Below, piece by piece: positions 44,737 to 54,094 of a stretch of 64,000 bases of DNA. A model generated the notes under the pieces. It saw nothing but the letters and a program-made list of their open reading frames with translations, had not been told where the DNA came from and made no database searches. Each line of letters begins with the position of its first letter. The stretch's first letter is position 1. Origin of the DNA: Anaerolineae bacterium (GTDB lineage Bacteria > Chloroflexota > Anaerolineae > 4572-78 > J111); the NCBI GenBank assembly GCA_023382535.1, contig JAHDWA010000040.1, positions 34,053 to 98,052 on the forward strand, in the 5' to 3' direction. The position numbers and the translations under genes are program-made.

Positions 44737-47280
44737 TCACTTCAGCACAGTGGGGGAGGGCAGGGTAAGCGAAGTAATTTCCACGATAGTCTGCCCCTCA
44801 TCGCCGCCGACAAGGGGCAGCCGTTCCAGGGTTTGCGGGTTGTACAGGCCGGCCAGGAGCTTGTAGCGGCCGGGCGGCGTATCCGGGTGGAGCGAAATCT
44901 GGAAGGTATCCACAATCCACTCATCCTCGTCCCACTGATTGGTCGGTAATTCACTGCCGCCCAGGTGCGGGGTGCGGTCGGCCTGGCCCCAGATCTGCCC
45001 GGTCTCGTCCACCAGGTGGGCAAAGGTGGTGTACGGCTGAGGGATGAGCTGGCGGGCCTGCCATAAAAACTGGATCTCGAAAGTTTCAGCCGCACCGGCT
45101 GCTTTTGGAGCCAGCGCCACATTAGCCCCGCCAAAGTTGACCATATTACCAAAATTGGCCGAGGCGGCAAATTCAACCGGCGGTTTAGCCAACTGGCGGA
45201 CGGGAATTTTTCCGGCCAGATAAGCGGGACTTTCTGCGGGGACGTTTTCCAGTGAAACCCAGAGCTGATAGTCTCCGCGCGGCATATCAGCCGGTATCGG
45301 CAACAGATAATGACCCTCGACCGCCGAGGGGCCTTTTGAGTCCAGCACCGGTCCTCTCCCTTCAGCCCAGACGCGCCCCGCATCGTCGTTAAGCTTCACC
45401 TTGATAATCTGCCCGGCAGCGGTTGGCGTCGCTCCCCCCCAGACCAGGGTTAGGTTGGCCGTCTGTCCCGGTTCCGCCGCCCGCCGCTCCAGGCGATAGC
45501 CGCGCAAAATAAGCCCGTCGTCAAAATTAACATCACGCACTTCGCGCAGTTGGGGGCCAGGGTAGAGCCAGACATAATCCAAACCGGCCAGGGTAACGAC
45601 ATACTCCGGGGTGCGGGCGGCAAAATAGGGCCAGAACTCCGGGAAAGGGTTGCGATTCTGGATCTGGCGGAGGTAGATAATAATGTAATCCGCTTCTTCT
45701 TTGTAATGGGCTTTGGTATAACGCCCCTCGTAGAAGGGCACAAAGGTATCCCACAGGCTGGTGGCTACGGTTAAATCACGCACGTTTGGTTTTTGATTAA
45801 GATAAAAGGCCATGTGATCCAGCCCTTCACCCGAACCTACTTTTATCAGGTGCGGAGCGAGCCATCTGCCGCCCACGACCGGATTTAAGTAGTTGAAGTA
45901 GTAGGGAAAGTAGATTGCGGCCGAGATGAGCTGGATGGCCAACAGCAAGGCGCTTCCCAGGACGTACAGGCTGGTCGTTGAAAGCCGGGGGATGCCGGTC
46001 ATTTTGGCACCCAGTTTATCCATAAGAGCCAGCACACCGGCTGCCGCGAGCGCGTACAGCCCCGGAAATGTGGGTGAGGCGTAGCGCAGGTCGCGGGTAT
46101 CGGCGGGGACCAGCAGCAGGTAAAAGAGGACAACAAAAATCGCCAGCCATTTAACGGTCCACCACGTGGGTGGCGAAGCGAGGTCGGAAGCGGGTGTAGA
46201 CGAGCCAGCCGGTCCTCCCGGTTCGTCTGCTGGCGGCTGTTTGAACCAGCCTCGTTTTATCCCAACCAGCAGGCCCATCAGCCCGATGAGCAGTGGCAGT
46301 GTGCTCTTAAAAACCCAGTTGATTGGATAAAACAGAAAACCCAACTGTGGAACCGGATCGTCCAGGTACGGCAGCAGCGAGGGGTCCTCCTCGCTTTCCA
46401 GGCCGCTGCCGGAGAAGACCGGCTTAAGCGTTTCGCCTGGAGCAGCCCACAAGGCCGGCCAAATGGCGATGACCGTCACCAGGGCCACTCCCCCCCAGAC
46501 AATCCCTTCGGTTACTGCCCGCCGCCAATCGGCCCAATAGCGCGGCCAGCCATTTTCAAACAGGAGGAAGACAGCCGCAAAAACAAACAAGTAAAGCGCC
46601 GTCGGTTTGGTCGCCAAAGCCAGCCCGGCCAGCAGCCCCGACAGCAGCAGCCCCCCAAAAGACCGACTTCTCTTCACTGGACCGGGCCGGTGGTAGGAAA
46701 GCAGGGTCAATAGGGACAAATTTATGGCGATGCAAACCGTCATGTCATTATGGACCAACCGCGACAAACCGGTAAAAAAAGGATCGAAAGCGAGCAGCAG
46801 GGCGGCCAGCAGGGCGGCAGCCGGCCTGATCAGGCGGCTTAACAAAAGGTAAAAGCTAACCAAAAATAAACTGGCCAGCAAGATAAACGGGCGGCGGGTC
46901 CATGCATAAAAATCGAGCGAGATTTTTTCAGTTTTCTCTGGAACGAGGGCCAGATAATCACTCAAATTTTCCACTGGCCGGGCGGAGTCGGCCCAATATT
47001 TGGTGGTTAAGCCCAGGCCGCCCAGCCACATCACCGGGACGCCGGGGGCCAGCGTTTCGATCCCTGGTGTAGCCGCTTCGGCGCTGGCCTGGGCAAAGTT
47101 GCCCGCCAGGATGGCTCGCCAGAAGAAAGCCGAGCGGTAGACCCAGCGCGCTTCGTCTATGACTATAAAGGAATCCAGCCCCAGCGCCCGCGGCACAAAG
47201 GCGACAACAAAAATAGCCAGACAAATAAGCCAGGTTGATAGATTCTTTTGCCCCGGTAAGAGACGCAATCGTTTCTCCAT
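44737..47280 (-). CDS. GT-C glycosyltransferase, WPAxW subfamily, two C-terminal beta-sandwich modules
   Basis: An 847-residue protein. It has the acidic pair in IVIDEARWV (Asp42-Glu43), a long first external loop with TLAPGVPVMWLGGLG, DPFFTGLSRLVHNDMTV, WPALWAAP, FPYYFNYLNPVVGG, GSGEGLDHMAFYL and GLDYVWLYPGP. The first beta-sandwich module (LRGYRLERRAAEPG) is followed by a second (NFGNMVNFGGANVAL) ending AGLYNPQTLERLPLVGGDEG. The proximal membrane loop near residue 350 is Pro/Gly-rich (PPADEPGGPAGSSTPAS). A promoter with a 17-base spacer lies at 47386-47414. The gene downstream is another subfamily member. Confidence 0.9.
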   Translation of the reverse strand: MEKRLRLLPGQKNLSTWLICLAIFVVAFVPRALGLDSFIVIDEARWVYRSAFFWRAILAGNFAQASAEAATPGIETLAPGVPVMWLGGLGLTTKYWADSARPVENLSDYLALVPEKTEKISLDFYAWTRRPFILLASLFLVSFYLLLSRLIRPAAALLAALLLAFDPFFTGLSRLVHNDMTVCIAINLSLLTLLSYHRPGPVKRSRSFGGLLLSGLLAGLALATKPTALYLFVFAAVFLLFENGWPRYWADWRRAVTEGIVWGGVALVTVIAIWPALWAAPGETLKPVFSGSGLESEEDPSLLPYLDDPVPQLGFLFYPINWVFKSTLPLLIGLMGLLVGIKRGWFKQPPADEPGGPAGSSTPASDLASPPTWWTVKWLAIFVVLFYLLLVPADTRDLRYASPTFPGLYALAAAGVLALMDKLGAKMTGIPRLSTTSLYVLGSALLLAIQLISAAIYFPYYFNYLNPVVGGRWLAPHLIKVGSGEGLDHMAFYLNQKPNVRDLTVATSLWDTFVPFYEGRYTKAHYKEEADYIIIYLRQIQNRNPFPEFWPYFAARTPEYVVTLAGLDYVWLYPGPQLREVRDVNFDDGLILRGYRLERRAAEPGQTANLTLVWGGATPTAAGQIIKVKLNDDAGRVWAEGRGPVLDSKGPSAVEGHYLLPIPADMPRGDYQLWVSLENVPAESPAYLAGKIPVRQLAKPPVEFAASANFGNMVNFGGANVALAPKAAGAAETFEIQFLWQARQLIPQPYTTFAHLVDETGQIWGQADRTPHLGGSELPTNQWDEDEWIVDTFQISLHPDTPPGRYKLLAGLYNPQTLERLPLVGGDEGQTIVEITSLTLPSPTVLK

Positions 47281-47299
47281 GGTTGGATGAAAGTAAACC

Positions 47300-47331
47300 G
47301 GCTGGAAGGCTGGAGGGATGGAAGGTTGGCT
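47300..47331. repeat. Octamer tandem array (ggctggaa family), intergenic
   Basis: Units ggctggaa, ggctggag, ggatggaa, ggttggct. The same octamer recurs at about 63520-63535. It lies in the 180-base gap 47281-47460, between the promoter at 47386-47414 and the start at 47280. Confidence 0.7.
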
Positions 47332-47385
47332 ATTGCCTCTTTATCCAGTCTTCCAGACCCATTAGACTGGCCCAACTAGGATTGG

Positions 47386-47414
47386 ATTTTACGGCAAAGG
47401 CATGATTAAGGCAA
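47386..47414 (-). promoter_or_regulatory. Sigma70-type promoter for the 847-residue GT-C
   Basis: TTGCCT (47414-47409), a 17-base spacer, TAAAAT (47391-47386) on the minus strand. The leader would be about 100 bases and contain the octamer array at 47300-47331. Confidence 0.5.
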
Positions 47415-47460
47415 GCAGGTTGAAGGCTATGCCCGATCAGAGCTTAGCGGCTGAGATGGC

Positions 47461-49605
47461 CTATTTGAGGATAATGGCCGGATCTTTTGCGGAGATGGCG
47501 AAATCAGCGATGGCGGCGCGATTCTGGCCTTGTAAAGTTACGGCCAGCCGGTACTCGCCCGGCGGCGTAGCGGGGGAAAGCGTTAGCGTTCCCGGCCACT
47601 CGACCACCGCGCCTTCCCGCCACTCCCCTTTTAGGGAGGCCGGCTGCCAAACATCCGATTTTGGACTGCCTTTTTGGGCGGGGATATTCGGTGAGGGATT
47701 GTGAATTGGCGCAAGAGTCGCGGTAAAGCTGCTGCCCGCCGGCAGAGGGCCGAGCACTCGCAAGAAAAGGGTCACAGACACTTCATTATTGTTTGAACCG
47801 TTACCTGCATCATCGCTGACCGGATTAGGAGCGACTCTGCTGCCTGTTACCTTGTAAGCCAATAATTGCGCCACTCCTTCTATTTTTGGCGCGCCGCTGG
47901 CGCTCTGCGCCGCCGGGGCCTGGTAGACTTCCACCCAGCGGGCGCCGTGCTCCTCTGACGGACGGCCTGTTGGCCCGATATTCACTACAAAAACCGGCTC
48001 ATGAGTCCGAAAATAATTAATCAAGCCGGGATAGGGTTTCTCTCGCTGGAGCTGATTGATGTAAAAGACGACGTAATCGGCGGCAAGCTGGGCGCGGCCA
48101 TCATCGGCAAAGCTGGCCCGCTGACCTACAAAGTACGGCGCAAAAATGTCGCTGTACCAGGCTGAGACGGTCAGCGATCCGGCGTTGGGTAAATTGTTCA
48201 AGTAGCCGGCCGCCTGCTCCAGCCCCTCACCCCACCCGGCCGGCACCTGCGCTGCGGCTCGTTCCGGCCCGCCCAGCAGCGGGTTGTAATAGGTCAGATA
48301 ATAAGGCGCGGCCAGAATAGCCGAGATAAGCTGGAAGCCAACAAGTCCGGCTAGTAGAAAATTTGAACCAGTAGCAAAGAAATATCTCCCCTGGCCTCTC
48401 CGGGCCACTTCCTCTGCGCCTCTGCTCCGCCGACCTATCTTCCCCAGGCCAATTGCTGCCAGGAGAATCAGCGCGGGGATAACCGCCATCACGTAGCGGT
48501 CCAATTTTTTGGGGCTAATATTAGCAAAAACGATGATAAAAACGACAAAAGCGATGATGCTCCAGGTTACGGTAAGGTCCGGGTCAGGCCGGGAAAAAGG
48601 GGCGGGAGGCGAAGGTTCCTCGGAAGATTTTGTTTTGAAGCGTGAAATCAGCCAGGCCAGGGTCATAAATAATCCAAGCAGAACGACCGGGGTCAGCCGG
48701 AAAGCGAGGGCGTAGGGATAAAACCAGGGGCCGGGGTCGTCGAGAGTTTGTCCCAGGAAGAAAGCATCATGGCCTTCTCCCACTCCACCCACCTGAAATG
48801 AGTCAATATACATTTGCCGCAGCGTCGCCACCGGGGCGACCCATAAAGCCGGCCAGAGCAGCACAAAAACGGCCAGAGCAACGATTCCCCATCCGGCTAA
48901 CACCCCCACCCACTGCCGGACGGCTGCCCCGCCGCGCCTGGGCCAGTCAAAGGCCAGGGCGACCAGGCCCAAACAAGCGATGAATAGACCGATGAGCGGC
49001 GCGGGCAGTTTGGTCAGCAGGGCCAGGCCGGCCAGCACCGCAGAAAGGAGGAGGGAAGGATGAAGTTTGTTGCTTAGGGATACTCTTAGCCAATAGGACA
49101 GAAAAGCAAGCAGGGAGAGAAACATCAAAATGGCGACGACGGCATCGCCGTTGAGGATGCGCGAATGAGCGATGAAAAAGGGATCGAAGGCCAGGAGAAG
49201 GGCAGCCAGGACAGGGATTTTGCCGGGGAGCAGCTTCCGGCCTAACAGATAAATGCCGCTGACACCCAGGGAGGTAAGGATGACCGGGGTCAAACGGAGC
49301 CAGCCAATCATCTCGGGCAGGCGCTCGACGCTTCCCTGGACGCATTGGCTTAAATCGGGCGCTGCCAGGCACGGGGTCCAGAGGGTTAAGGTGCCACCCC
49401 AGGCAATCGTAATGCCTGGAAAAAAGTGCCAATAGGTTTGAGCCAGGTCGCCGGAGCGGAGGGCCAGCAGAAATTGGGCTGCGCCTTCGGCCCATTTGAC
49501 CTCGTCAATGGTGAGGAACGTGTCCAGCGCGTAGAGACGAGGCAGCAAAGCGGCCAGGAACAAAAGAAGCGGGAGGCGGGCGGCGCGAAATGTGGAACGT
49601 ATCAT
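47461..49605 (-). CDS. GT-C glycosyltransferase, WPAxW subfamily, one degenerate C-terminal module
   Basis: A 714-residue protein. It has the acidic pair in LTIDEVKWA (Asp34-Glu35), then FFPGITIAWGGTL and a pair of cysteines (TPCLAAPDLSQC) in the first external loop. DPFFIAHSRILNGDAVV, WPALWVAP, FFLGQTLDDPGPWFYPY, APYYLTYYNPLLGG and GWGEGLEQAAGYL follow. The end is a short beta-sandwich-like domain (LAYKVTGSRVAP, VTLFLRVLG, GEYRLAVTLQG) lacking the usual YWQ, so it may be a worn or diverged module. The cytoplasmic linker RRSRGAEEVARRG is low-complexity. The start overlaps the stop of 49602-51617 as ATGA. Confidence 0.9.
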   Translation of the reverse strand: MIRSTFRAARLPLLLFLAALLPRLYALDTFLTIDEVKWAEGAAQFLLALRSGDLAQTYWHFFPGITIAWGGTLTLWTPCLAAPDLSQCVQGSVERLPEMIGWLRLTPVILTSLGVSGIYLLGRKLLPGKIPVLAALLLAFDPFFIAHSRILNGDAVVAILMFLSLLAFLSYWLRVSLSNKLHPSLLLSAVLAGLALLTKLPAPLIGLFIACLGLVALAFDWPRRGGAAVRQWVGVLAGWGIVALAVFVLLWPALWVAPVATLRQMYIDSFQVGGVGEGHDAFFLGQTLDDPGPWFYPYALAFRLTPVVLLGLFMTLAWLISRFKTKSSEEPSPPAPFSRPDPDLTVTWSIIAFVVFIIVFANISPKKLDRYVMAVIPALILLAAIGLGKIGRRSRGAEEVARRGQGRYFFATGSNFLLAGLVGFQLISAILAAPYYLTYYNPLLGGPERAAAQVPAGWGEGLEQAAGYLNNLPNAGSLTVSAWYSDIFAPYFVGQRASFADDGRAQLAADYVVFYINQLQREKPYPGLINYFRTHEPVFVVNIGPTGRPSEEHGARWVEVYQAPAAQSASGAPKIEGVAQLLAYKVTGSRVAPNPVSDDAGNGSNNNEVSVTLFLRVLGPLPAGSSFTATLAPIHNPSPNIPAQKGSPKSDVWQPASLKGEWREGAVVEWPGTLTLSPATPPGEYRLAVTLQGQNRAAIADFAISAKDPAIILK

Positions 49606-51617
49606 TGAATTTCCAGCGGCCCCAGCACGAGCGCGTTTTCACCGGAAGTGTCGTGGCGGAGGGGCAGCCGCTCCAAATTATCGGGGCGATACAGGCCGAC
49701 ATAAATATTGTAGCGACCCGGCGGCAAGTCTGGCGGCAGAGACAGCCAGGTGACTTCCTGGATGACGCCGCCGGCGGGCCAGATCGAAGTGGGGACCAGG
49801 CCCTGGTAAGGCTGGTGGTCGGCGCTTGCGAGGATAGTATTCGTTGCGTCGCGAAGCTGCACAAAAACGGCGTAATCGGTATCGAGCTGAGTTTGAGCCT
49901 GCCAAACAAGCGTCAGCGCCATGCGCTCGCCGGGTGATACGGCTCCTCCCTTCTTTGCCGAGGCGGGAGACAGGGTGTAGCCATGAAAAGTGATCTGGCC
50001 GTCGAAATCGGCCCGGAGAGGGGTCGCCGGGCGTGGGTCTGTATTGACCTTGGCAAAGTATAAATCATCTTCGGCGTAGTGGAATCGCCCCAGGTAGGTC
50101 TGTTTGACCCAGTCCATGTAGTCGGGCAAATACTGGGGGATCCGGTTGGACACCGCCGCGACTAACTGGCAGTCGTCACGGTCGGTGAGGGCAACCAGTT
50201 CGGGCGTAGTCAGCGCGCTCGATTCCAGGCGGTTGGTCGAAACCTCGGCCAGTTCAGGCGGGGTCATGCGCCCGCTCCAGTAGAGCAGCGGCATGTCGTC
50301 AGAAATCAGGCAGTCGCCGGGGGCGGTGACGGACTCGATGAAAGCCAGAGCTTCTACCTCGTCGGTAGGAGGCTGGGGCACAGAGGCCCTGCTGCGCCAG
50401 AGGGCCAGCGCTGCCGGAACCTGCCAGGCAAAAAGCTCGATGAGCAGTATCAAGCCTATCAGAACAACAATTTTCGATTTTCGACTGCCCGTCTGGGTGA
50501 CATAGGTTTTCGATTGCAGCCCTTTAAAGGCCAAAGCCCACTGTGCCACAGCGATTCCGCCAAAGATAGCCAGGAGAGGAATCAGGATAAGATAGTGCTT
50601 GTAACGGATCGGATTATGAACCGCGAGCATCCCCAGGGCTAAAATTAACCAGGCCAGCAGCAGCCAGCGGCCCTGTTGGCGGCGAACCCAGGCGACGCCG
50701 ATCCCGATCACCCCCAGAAGCACCAGCGCAGCATCTTCTTGCACAAACATGACGGCCCGCTCGTAGCGCGGCGGCCAGAAAGGTTCAGCTTCAACAGAGG
50801 CCGCCCTGGCTTCCAGCCGCTGAGCGACAACCTGCCGCACCAGCGAATTGATATTGAAGGCAGAGATCAGCACGAGGGCCGGCAGCAGCACGGCGAGGCC
50901 CCAGATGAACAGGTCTGCCAGGAGGGGGGTGAGGCGTCTCACTGGGAGGCCTGGACTTGCGGCGAGGAGGCGGAGAGGCGAGGAGACGTAATCGGGATGA
51001 TGCCAAGGGGCAATCAGAATTAAAGGGATCAAGATGAGGACAAAGGGGGATAGAAGCTTGGTCAGCAGGCTGGCGGACAGGCACAGGCCGGACAGAATTA
51101 ATAAAATGCGCCCCCTCATTGGCTCGTTACCTCGCCGGGTCGCTGCTCCCTGCCAGGCCAGCCAAATTGCCCAGACCGACCAGGCGACCGAGGGGAACTC
51201 GGCCAGAATCGCCCGCGACGGCTCCAGCAGCACCGGCGAAAACAGGGTCAGCGCGGCGGCAACCAGGCCGGCGAGCGTTCCGGCTAGCTGGCGAGCCAGG
51301 AGAGCAATCCCGACAGCCCCAAAGAGGGTATAGAGAACACTAAACCAGCGCTGCGCGGCCTCGGTCGGCCAGAGCTGCCAGACGGCGTTAATCGCCAGGG
51401 GATAGAGGGGGGGGTAGGTAATGTAAACCTCGCTGTAGGGTTGGTACCCGGCTGACAGCAAGCGCAGCCACATCAGATGGATCCCTTCGTCGGGTGAAAG
51501 AGGGAAGCTGTTGAGCAGTCTTGCCCGTAAAGCTATCGCCGCCAGGGTGAGGATAAGCAACCCCAGCCAAAAAATGGGCGAATTTTGAGTTGTGAGGGGT
51601 CTGTTTTGCGTGCTCAA
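49602..51617 (-). CDS. GT-C glycosyltransferase (ArnT-like) with one beta-sandwich module
   Basis: About 671 residues from the TTG at 51617 (MSTQNRPLTTQNSPIFWLG). A GTG at 51755 would give 717 residues but lies upstream of the predicted promoter and overlaps the divergent gene. The acidic pair is in LSPDEGIHLMW (Asp43-Glu44), with YITYPPLYPLAINAVW in the same loop. The membrane core runs to about residue 420. The external part has GDCLISDDMPLLYWSGRMTP, and the beta-sandwich module has FHGYTLSPAS, LVWQAQ, FVQLRDATN and GLYRPDNLERLPL. It is not a WPAxW member. Its first codons may come from a heptamer array (51583-51617), so the start is uncertain. Confidence 0.83.
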   Translation of the reverse strand: MSTQNRPLTTQNSPIFWLGLLILTLAAIALRARLLNSFPLSPDEGIHLMWLRLLSAGYQPYSEVYITYPPLYPLAINAVWQLWPTEAAQRWFSVLYTLFGAVGIALLARQLAGTLAGLVAAALTLFSPVLLEPSRAILAEFPSVAWSVWAIWLAWQGAATRRGNEPMRGRILLILSGLCLSASLLTKLLSPFVLILIPLILIAPWHHPDYVSSPLRLLAASPGLPVRRLTPLLADLFIWGLAVLLPALVLISAFNINSLVRQVVAQRLEARAASVEAEPFWPPRYERAVMFVQEDAALVLLGVIGIGVAWVRRQQGRWLLLAWLILALGMLAVHNPIRYKHYLILIPLLAIFGGIAVAQWALAFKGLQSKTYVTQTGSRKSKIVVLIGLILLIELFAWQVPAALALWRSRASVPQPPTDEVEALAFIESVTAPGDCLISDDMPLLYWSGRMTPPELAEVSTNRLESSALTTPELVALTDRDDCQLVAAVSNRIPQYLPDYMDWVKQTYLGRFHYAEDDLYFAKVNTDPRPATPLRADFDGQITFHGYTLSPASAKKGGAVSPGERMALTLVWQAQTQLDTDYAVFVQLRDATNTILASADHQPYQGLVPTSIWPAGGVIQEVTWLSLPPDLPPGRYNIYVGLYRPDNLERLPLRHDTSGENALVLGPLEIQ

Positions 51618-51670
51618 AAGTTTTGCTTTAGCGACAGAAGCCGGATCAGCTCCGGGCTGAGCGGCTTCGC

Positions 51671-51698
51671 TTGATTGCCGAACCCACTGATTTATAGT
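51671..51698 (+). promoter_or_regulatory. Promoter for the plus-strand GT-C at 51713
   Basis: TTGATT (51671-51676), a 16-base spacer, TATAGT (51693-51698). Its -10 box overlaps that of the opposite promoter. The predicted start near 51705 leaves at most about 16 bases of leader. Confidence 0.45.
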
Positions 51699-51719
51699 AG
51701 GATAAGCCCGGTTTGGCAA
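51691..51719 (-). promoter_or_regulatory. Promoter for the minus-strand GT-C starting near 51617
   Basis: TTGCCA (51719-51714), a 17-base spacer, TATAAA (51696-51691) on the minus strand. The -10 box shares four bases with the plus-strand -10 box, so only one polymerase could bind at a time. Confidence 0.5.
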
Positions 51720-54094
51720 AAGTGAACGAGCAGAATGTTTTAGAATCCCCCCCACAGCGTCTAACCCCGGTTGATAAAAGCCTGGCCGTCTTTTTGGCCT
51801 TGCTTTTATTTGGCATTTATATGCTCACTTTTGATGGGACCTTACACAGCACCGATGGGTTATCTATGCTGGCCGTGGCCGAAAATATAGCCAAACACGG
51901 GCGTTTCGATACCCGCCAGTTGGAAGATTGGGAAAACATTTATTTAGGGGTGGATGGCCAGCCTTATACCAAATATCCTCTCGGTCCGACGCTGTTGATA
52001 CTCCCTTTTGTCCTCCTGGCTTTGGCCGTACCCCAGTTAGGCTTAATCCAAACCACCCTGGTTTTGATGCCGCTCATCACCGCGCTGGCCATACCCTATT
52101 TCTACTTAAGCGCCCGGCGTTTGGGATATGCTCCCAAAATTGCAGTTACCCTGACCTTGCTGGTCGGGCTGGCAACTATGGCCTGGCCCCGCACCCGCGA
52201 CCTCGTCGCCGACCCTCTCATCTTGTGGTGTTTTATCGCCGCGTTTTATTACGCCTTAGCTTACCGGCAAGATCGCCGTTTAAAAGATGCGGCGCTACTG
52301 GGCGCGATCTTGGGCCTGGCTGTGCTGCATAAAGCAGTTAACGTAGTGGTGATTCCGTTTTTCTGCTGGTATATGATCACGCCGGCCGCCAACAGGTTTG
52401 ATTTGAGGTGGCTCAAAAAAATTCCCTGGCCTGCTTTGCTGGCTGCCGGGGCTGGTTGGACAGCCAGCCTGCTCATTATTGGTGTCTACAATTTCATGCG
52501 CTTCGGCAGCCTGTTTGAGACCGGTTACGAGTCAGGGTTCACTACACCAATCTGGCTGGGCGTTACCGGCTTCATCATCAGCCCTTACAAGAGTATCTTT
52601 CTCTATACACCGCTGCTGGCTTTGATTCCTTTTGTCATTAAGCAGAGTTGGCGCCGGCATCCGCTTGAGGTGTATCTTATTGTGGCCGTGTTTATCAGCC
52701 AGCTACTGGTCTTTGGGGCCTGGCACGATTGGGGCGGCGGCCGCAGTTGGGGGCCTCGCTTCCTGATGCCGGGCAGCGGTCTGCTCCTGTTCCTCCTGTT
52801 GCCGTTCATTCAGCAAGCGTTTGAACCTAATGGCTGGCGGTGGCGAGTCAGCCTGATCCTGTTTACTTTGCTCAGCCTTCTGGCGCAGCTTCTGGCTATT
52901 TCTGCCCACGATTATGTTTACCTGGATGCCGACAGTTATTGGACGCCGCCTCCTGCTCCCTCCCTCTGGGGGGAGCTTCGCTGGGACAGGCCCGATCAGT
53001 GGCCCATCTGGGGCCATTGGCTGCGCTTTGATCCGGCCAATATCCCGCTTGTCTGGCGCTGGCAGTGGGGCGAGTTCAGTCATTTTGACCTATTGACCCT
53101 GTTGGCCGCACTGCTCGTTGTGTCCCTGGGAGGGATCGGAGTGATGCTGGCCCAGAACCCCCGTTTCAGGGAATTGCTTTTCTCCCGCAAACTGCTGGGT
53201 GGCGGCGCGTGGCTGGTTGCCCTCGGCTGCGTGGCCGTGATGTTGATTCGCAGTTACAATGACCCGCGCTCGATTCAGGAACCTGAGGAAACGGACGAAT
53301 TGTGGCCGGCTTACACCACGCTGGTATCCCGTCTGCCCAAGCTGGTCACGCCTGGCGACGCACTTATCTTTACAGACGACCGCTTTGGCTTTTATCTTCT
53401 TGATATGGATAAATCGCCGGCGCAGCGTTATCTCATTGCCGACGCTGCTCAATCTCAAATCTTGAAAACCGTACCCCAACTACTGCAGACTCCGGTCGGG
53501 CGAGGACGTATCTGGTTAGTTGCCAACTCTCCTGACAGCCAGCAGCTTTCCTACGCCACCCAGTTGTGGCTGCAAGCGCATGCTGCCCTGACCGACAGCT
53601 ACATTTTTGGCAATAACGTCCGCTTGAGCGCCTTTGAACCACTGCCGTCGCCCGGCCCCTGGGAACCGATCCCCCCGGAGCCGCAATTGACTGTGCTGGT
53701 AGACCCCGACGATTACAGGTTTCACCACATCGCCGCCCTCTTAGGCTGGAATTGGCCTGACCTCAACCCGGACGCGCCGGCATCCTTTCAAACCGGACAA
53801 ATTTATCGTTTTGAGCTTTTTTGGATTTATCACGGCAAAGCGCTCGAGGATAGATTTTTTGTCCGCTTGCTGGACTCGACCCGCCAGCCCGTCAGCGAAG
53901 TCCCGCTTTCTCCTCAGCCAGAGAACGGCATCATTGACGGACAATTGATGATGGAAGAAGGCGTTGTTCCTATCCCGGCTGAACTGGCCCCCGGTCTTTA
54001 TCATCTCCAACTGGGCTTCTCGACTTCGGCTGTAGAAGCAGGCGAGTTAATCTTTGACCTTCCTGCCGAGCTAACCGAGGTTGTTATCTACTGA
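51713..54094 (+). CDS. GT-C-like membrane glycosyltransferase with atypical first-loop motif
   Basis: A 793-residue protein. The first external loop reads HSTDGLSML (Asp48 without the usual Glu), followed by YLGVDGQPYTKYPLGPTLL, a pattern seen in RgtA/B/C/D-like GT39 relatives. RTRDLVADPLI lies in the second external loop and AWHDWGGGRSWGPRFLMPG in a later one. The membrane core ends near residue 500. A beta-sandwich module lies at the C-terminus (LLGWNWPDLNPDAP, LFWIYHGKA, LQLGFSTSA). TTG at 51713 and GTG at 51722 are both possible starts. It ends seven bases inside the convergent gene 54088-56340. The missing Glu may mean a different donor geometry. Confidence 0.83.
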   Translation: MAKVNEQNVLESPPQRLTPVDKSLAVFLALLLFGIYMLTFDGTLHSTDGLSMLAVAENIAKHGRFDTRQLEDWENIYLGVDGQPYTKYPLGPTLLILPFVLLALAVPQLGLIQTTLVLMPLITALAIPYFYLSARRLGYAPKIAVTLTLLVGLATMAWPRTRDLVADPLILWCFIAAFYYALAYRQDRRLKDAALLGAILGLAVLHKAVNVVVIPFFCWYMITPAANRFDLRWLKKIPWPALLAAGAGWTASLLIIGVYNFMRFGSLFETGYESGFTTPIWLGVTGFIISPYKSIFLYTPLLALIPFVIKQSWRRHPLEVYLIVAVFISQLLVFGAWHDWGGGRSWGPRFLMPGSGLLLFLLLPFIQQAFEPNGWRWRVSLILFTLLSLLAQLLAISAHDYVYLDADSYWTPPPAPSLWGELRWDRPDQWPIWGHWLRFDPANIPLVWRWQWGEFSHFDLLTLLAALLVVSLGGIGVMLAQNPRFRELLFSRKLLGGGAWLVALGCVAVMLIRSYNDPRSIQEPEETDELWPAYTTLVSRLPKLVTPGDALIFTDDRFGFYLLDMDKSPAQRYLIADAAQSQILKTVPQLLQTPVGRGRIWLVANSPDSQQLSYATQLWLQAHAALTDSYIFGNNVRLSAFEPLPSPGPWEPIPPEPQLTVLVDPDDYRFHHIAALLGWNWPDLNPDAPASFQTGQIYRFELFWIYHGKALEDRFFVRLLDSTRQPVSEVPLSPQPENGIIDGQLMMEEGVVPIPAELAPGLYHLQLGFSTSAVEAGELIFDLPAELTEVVIY

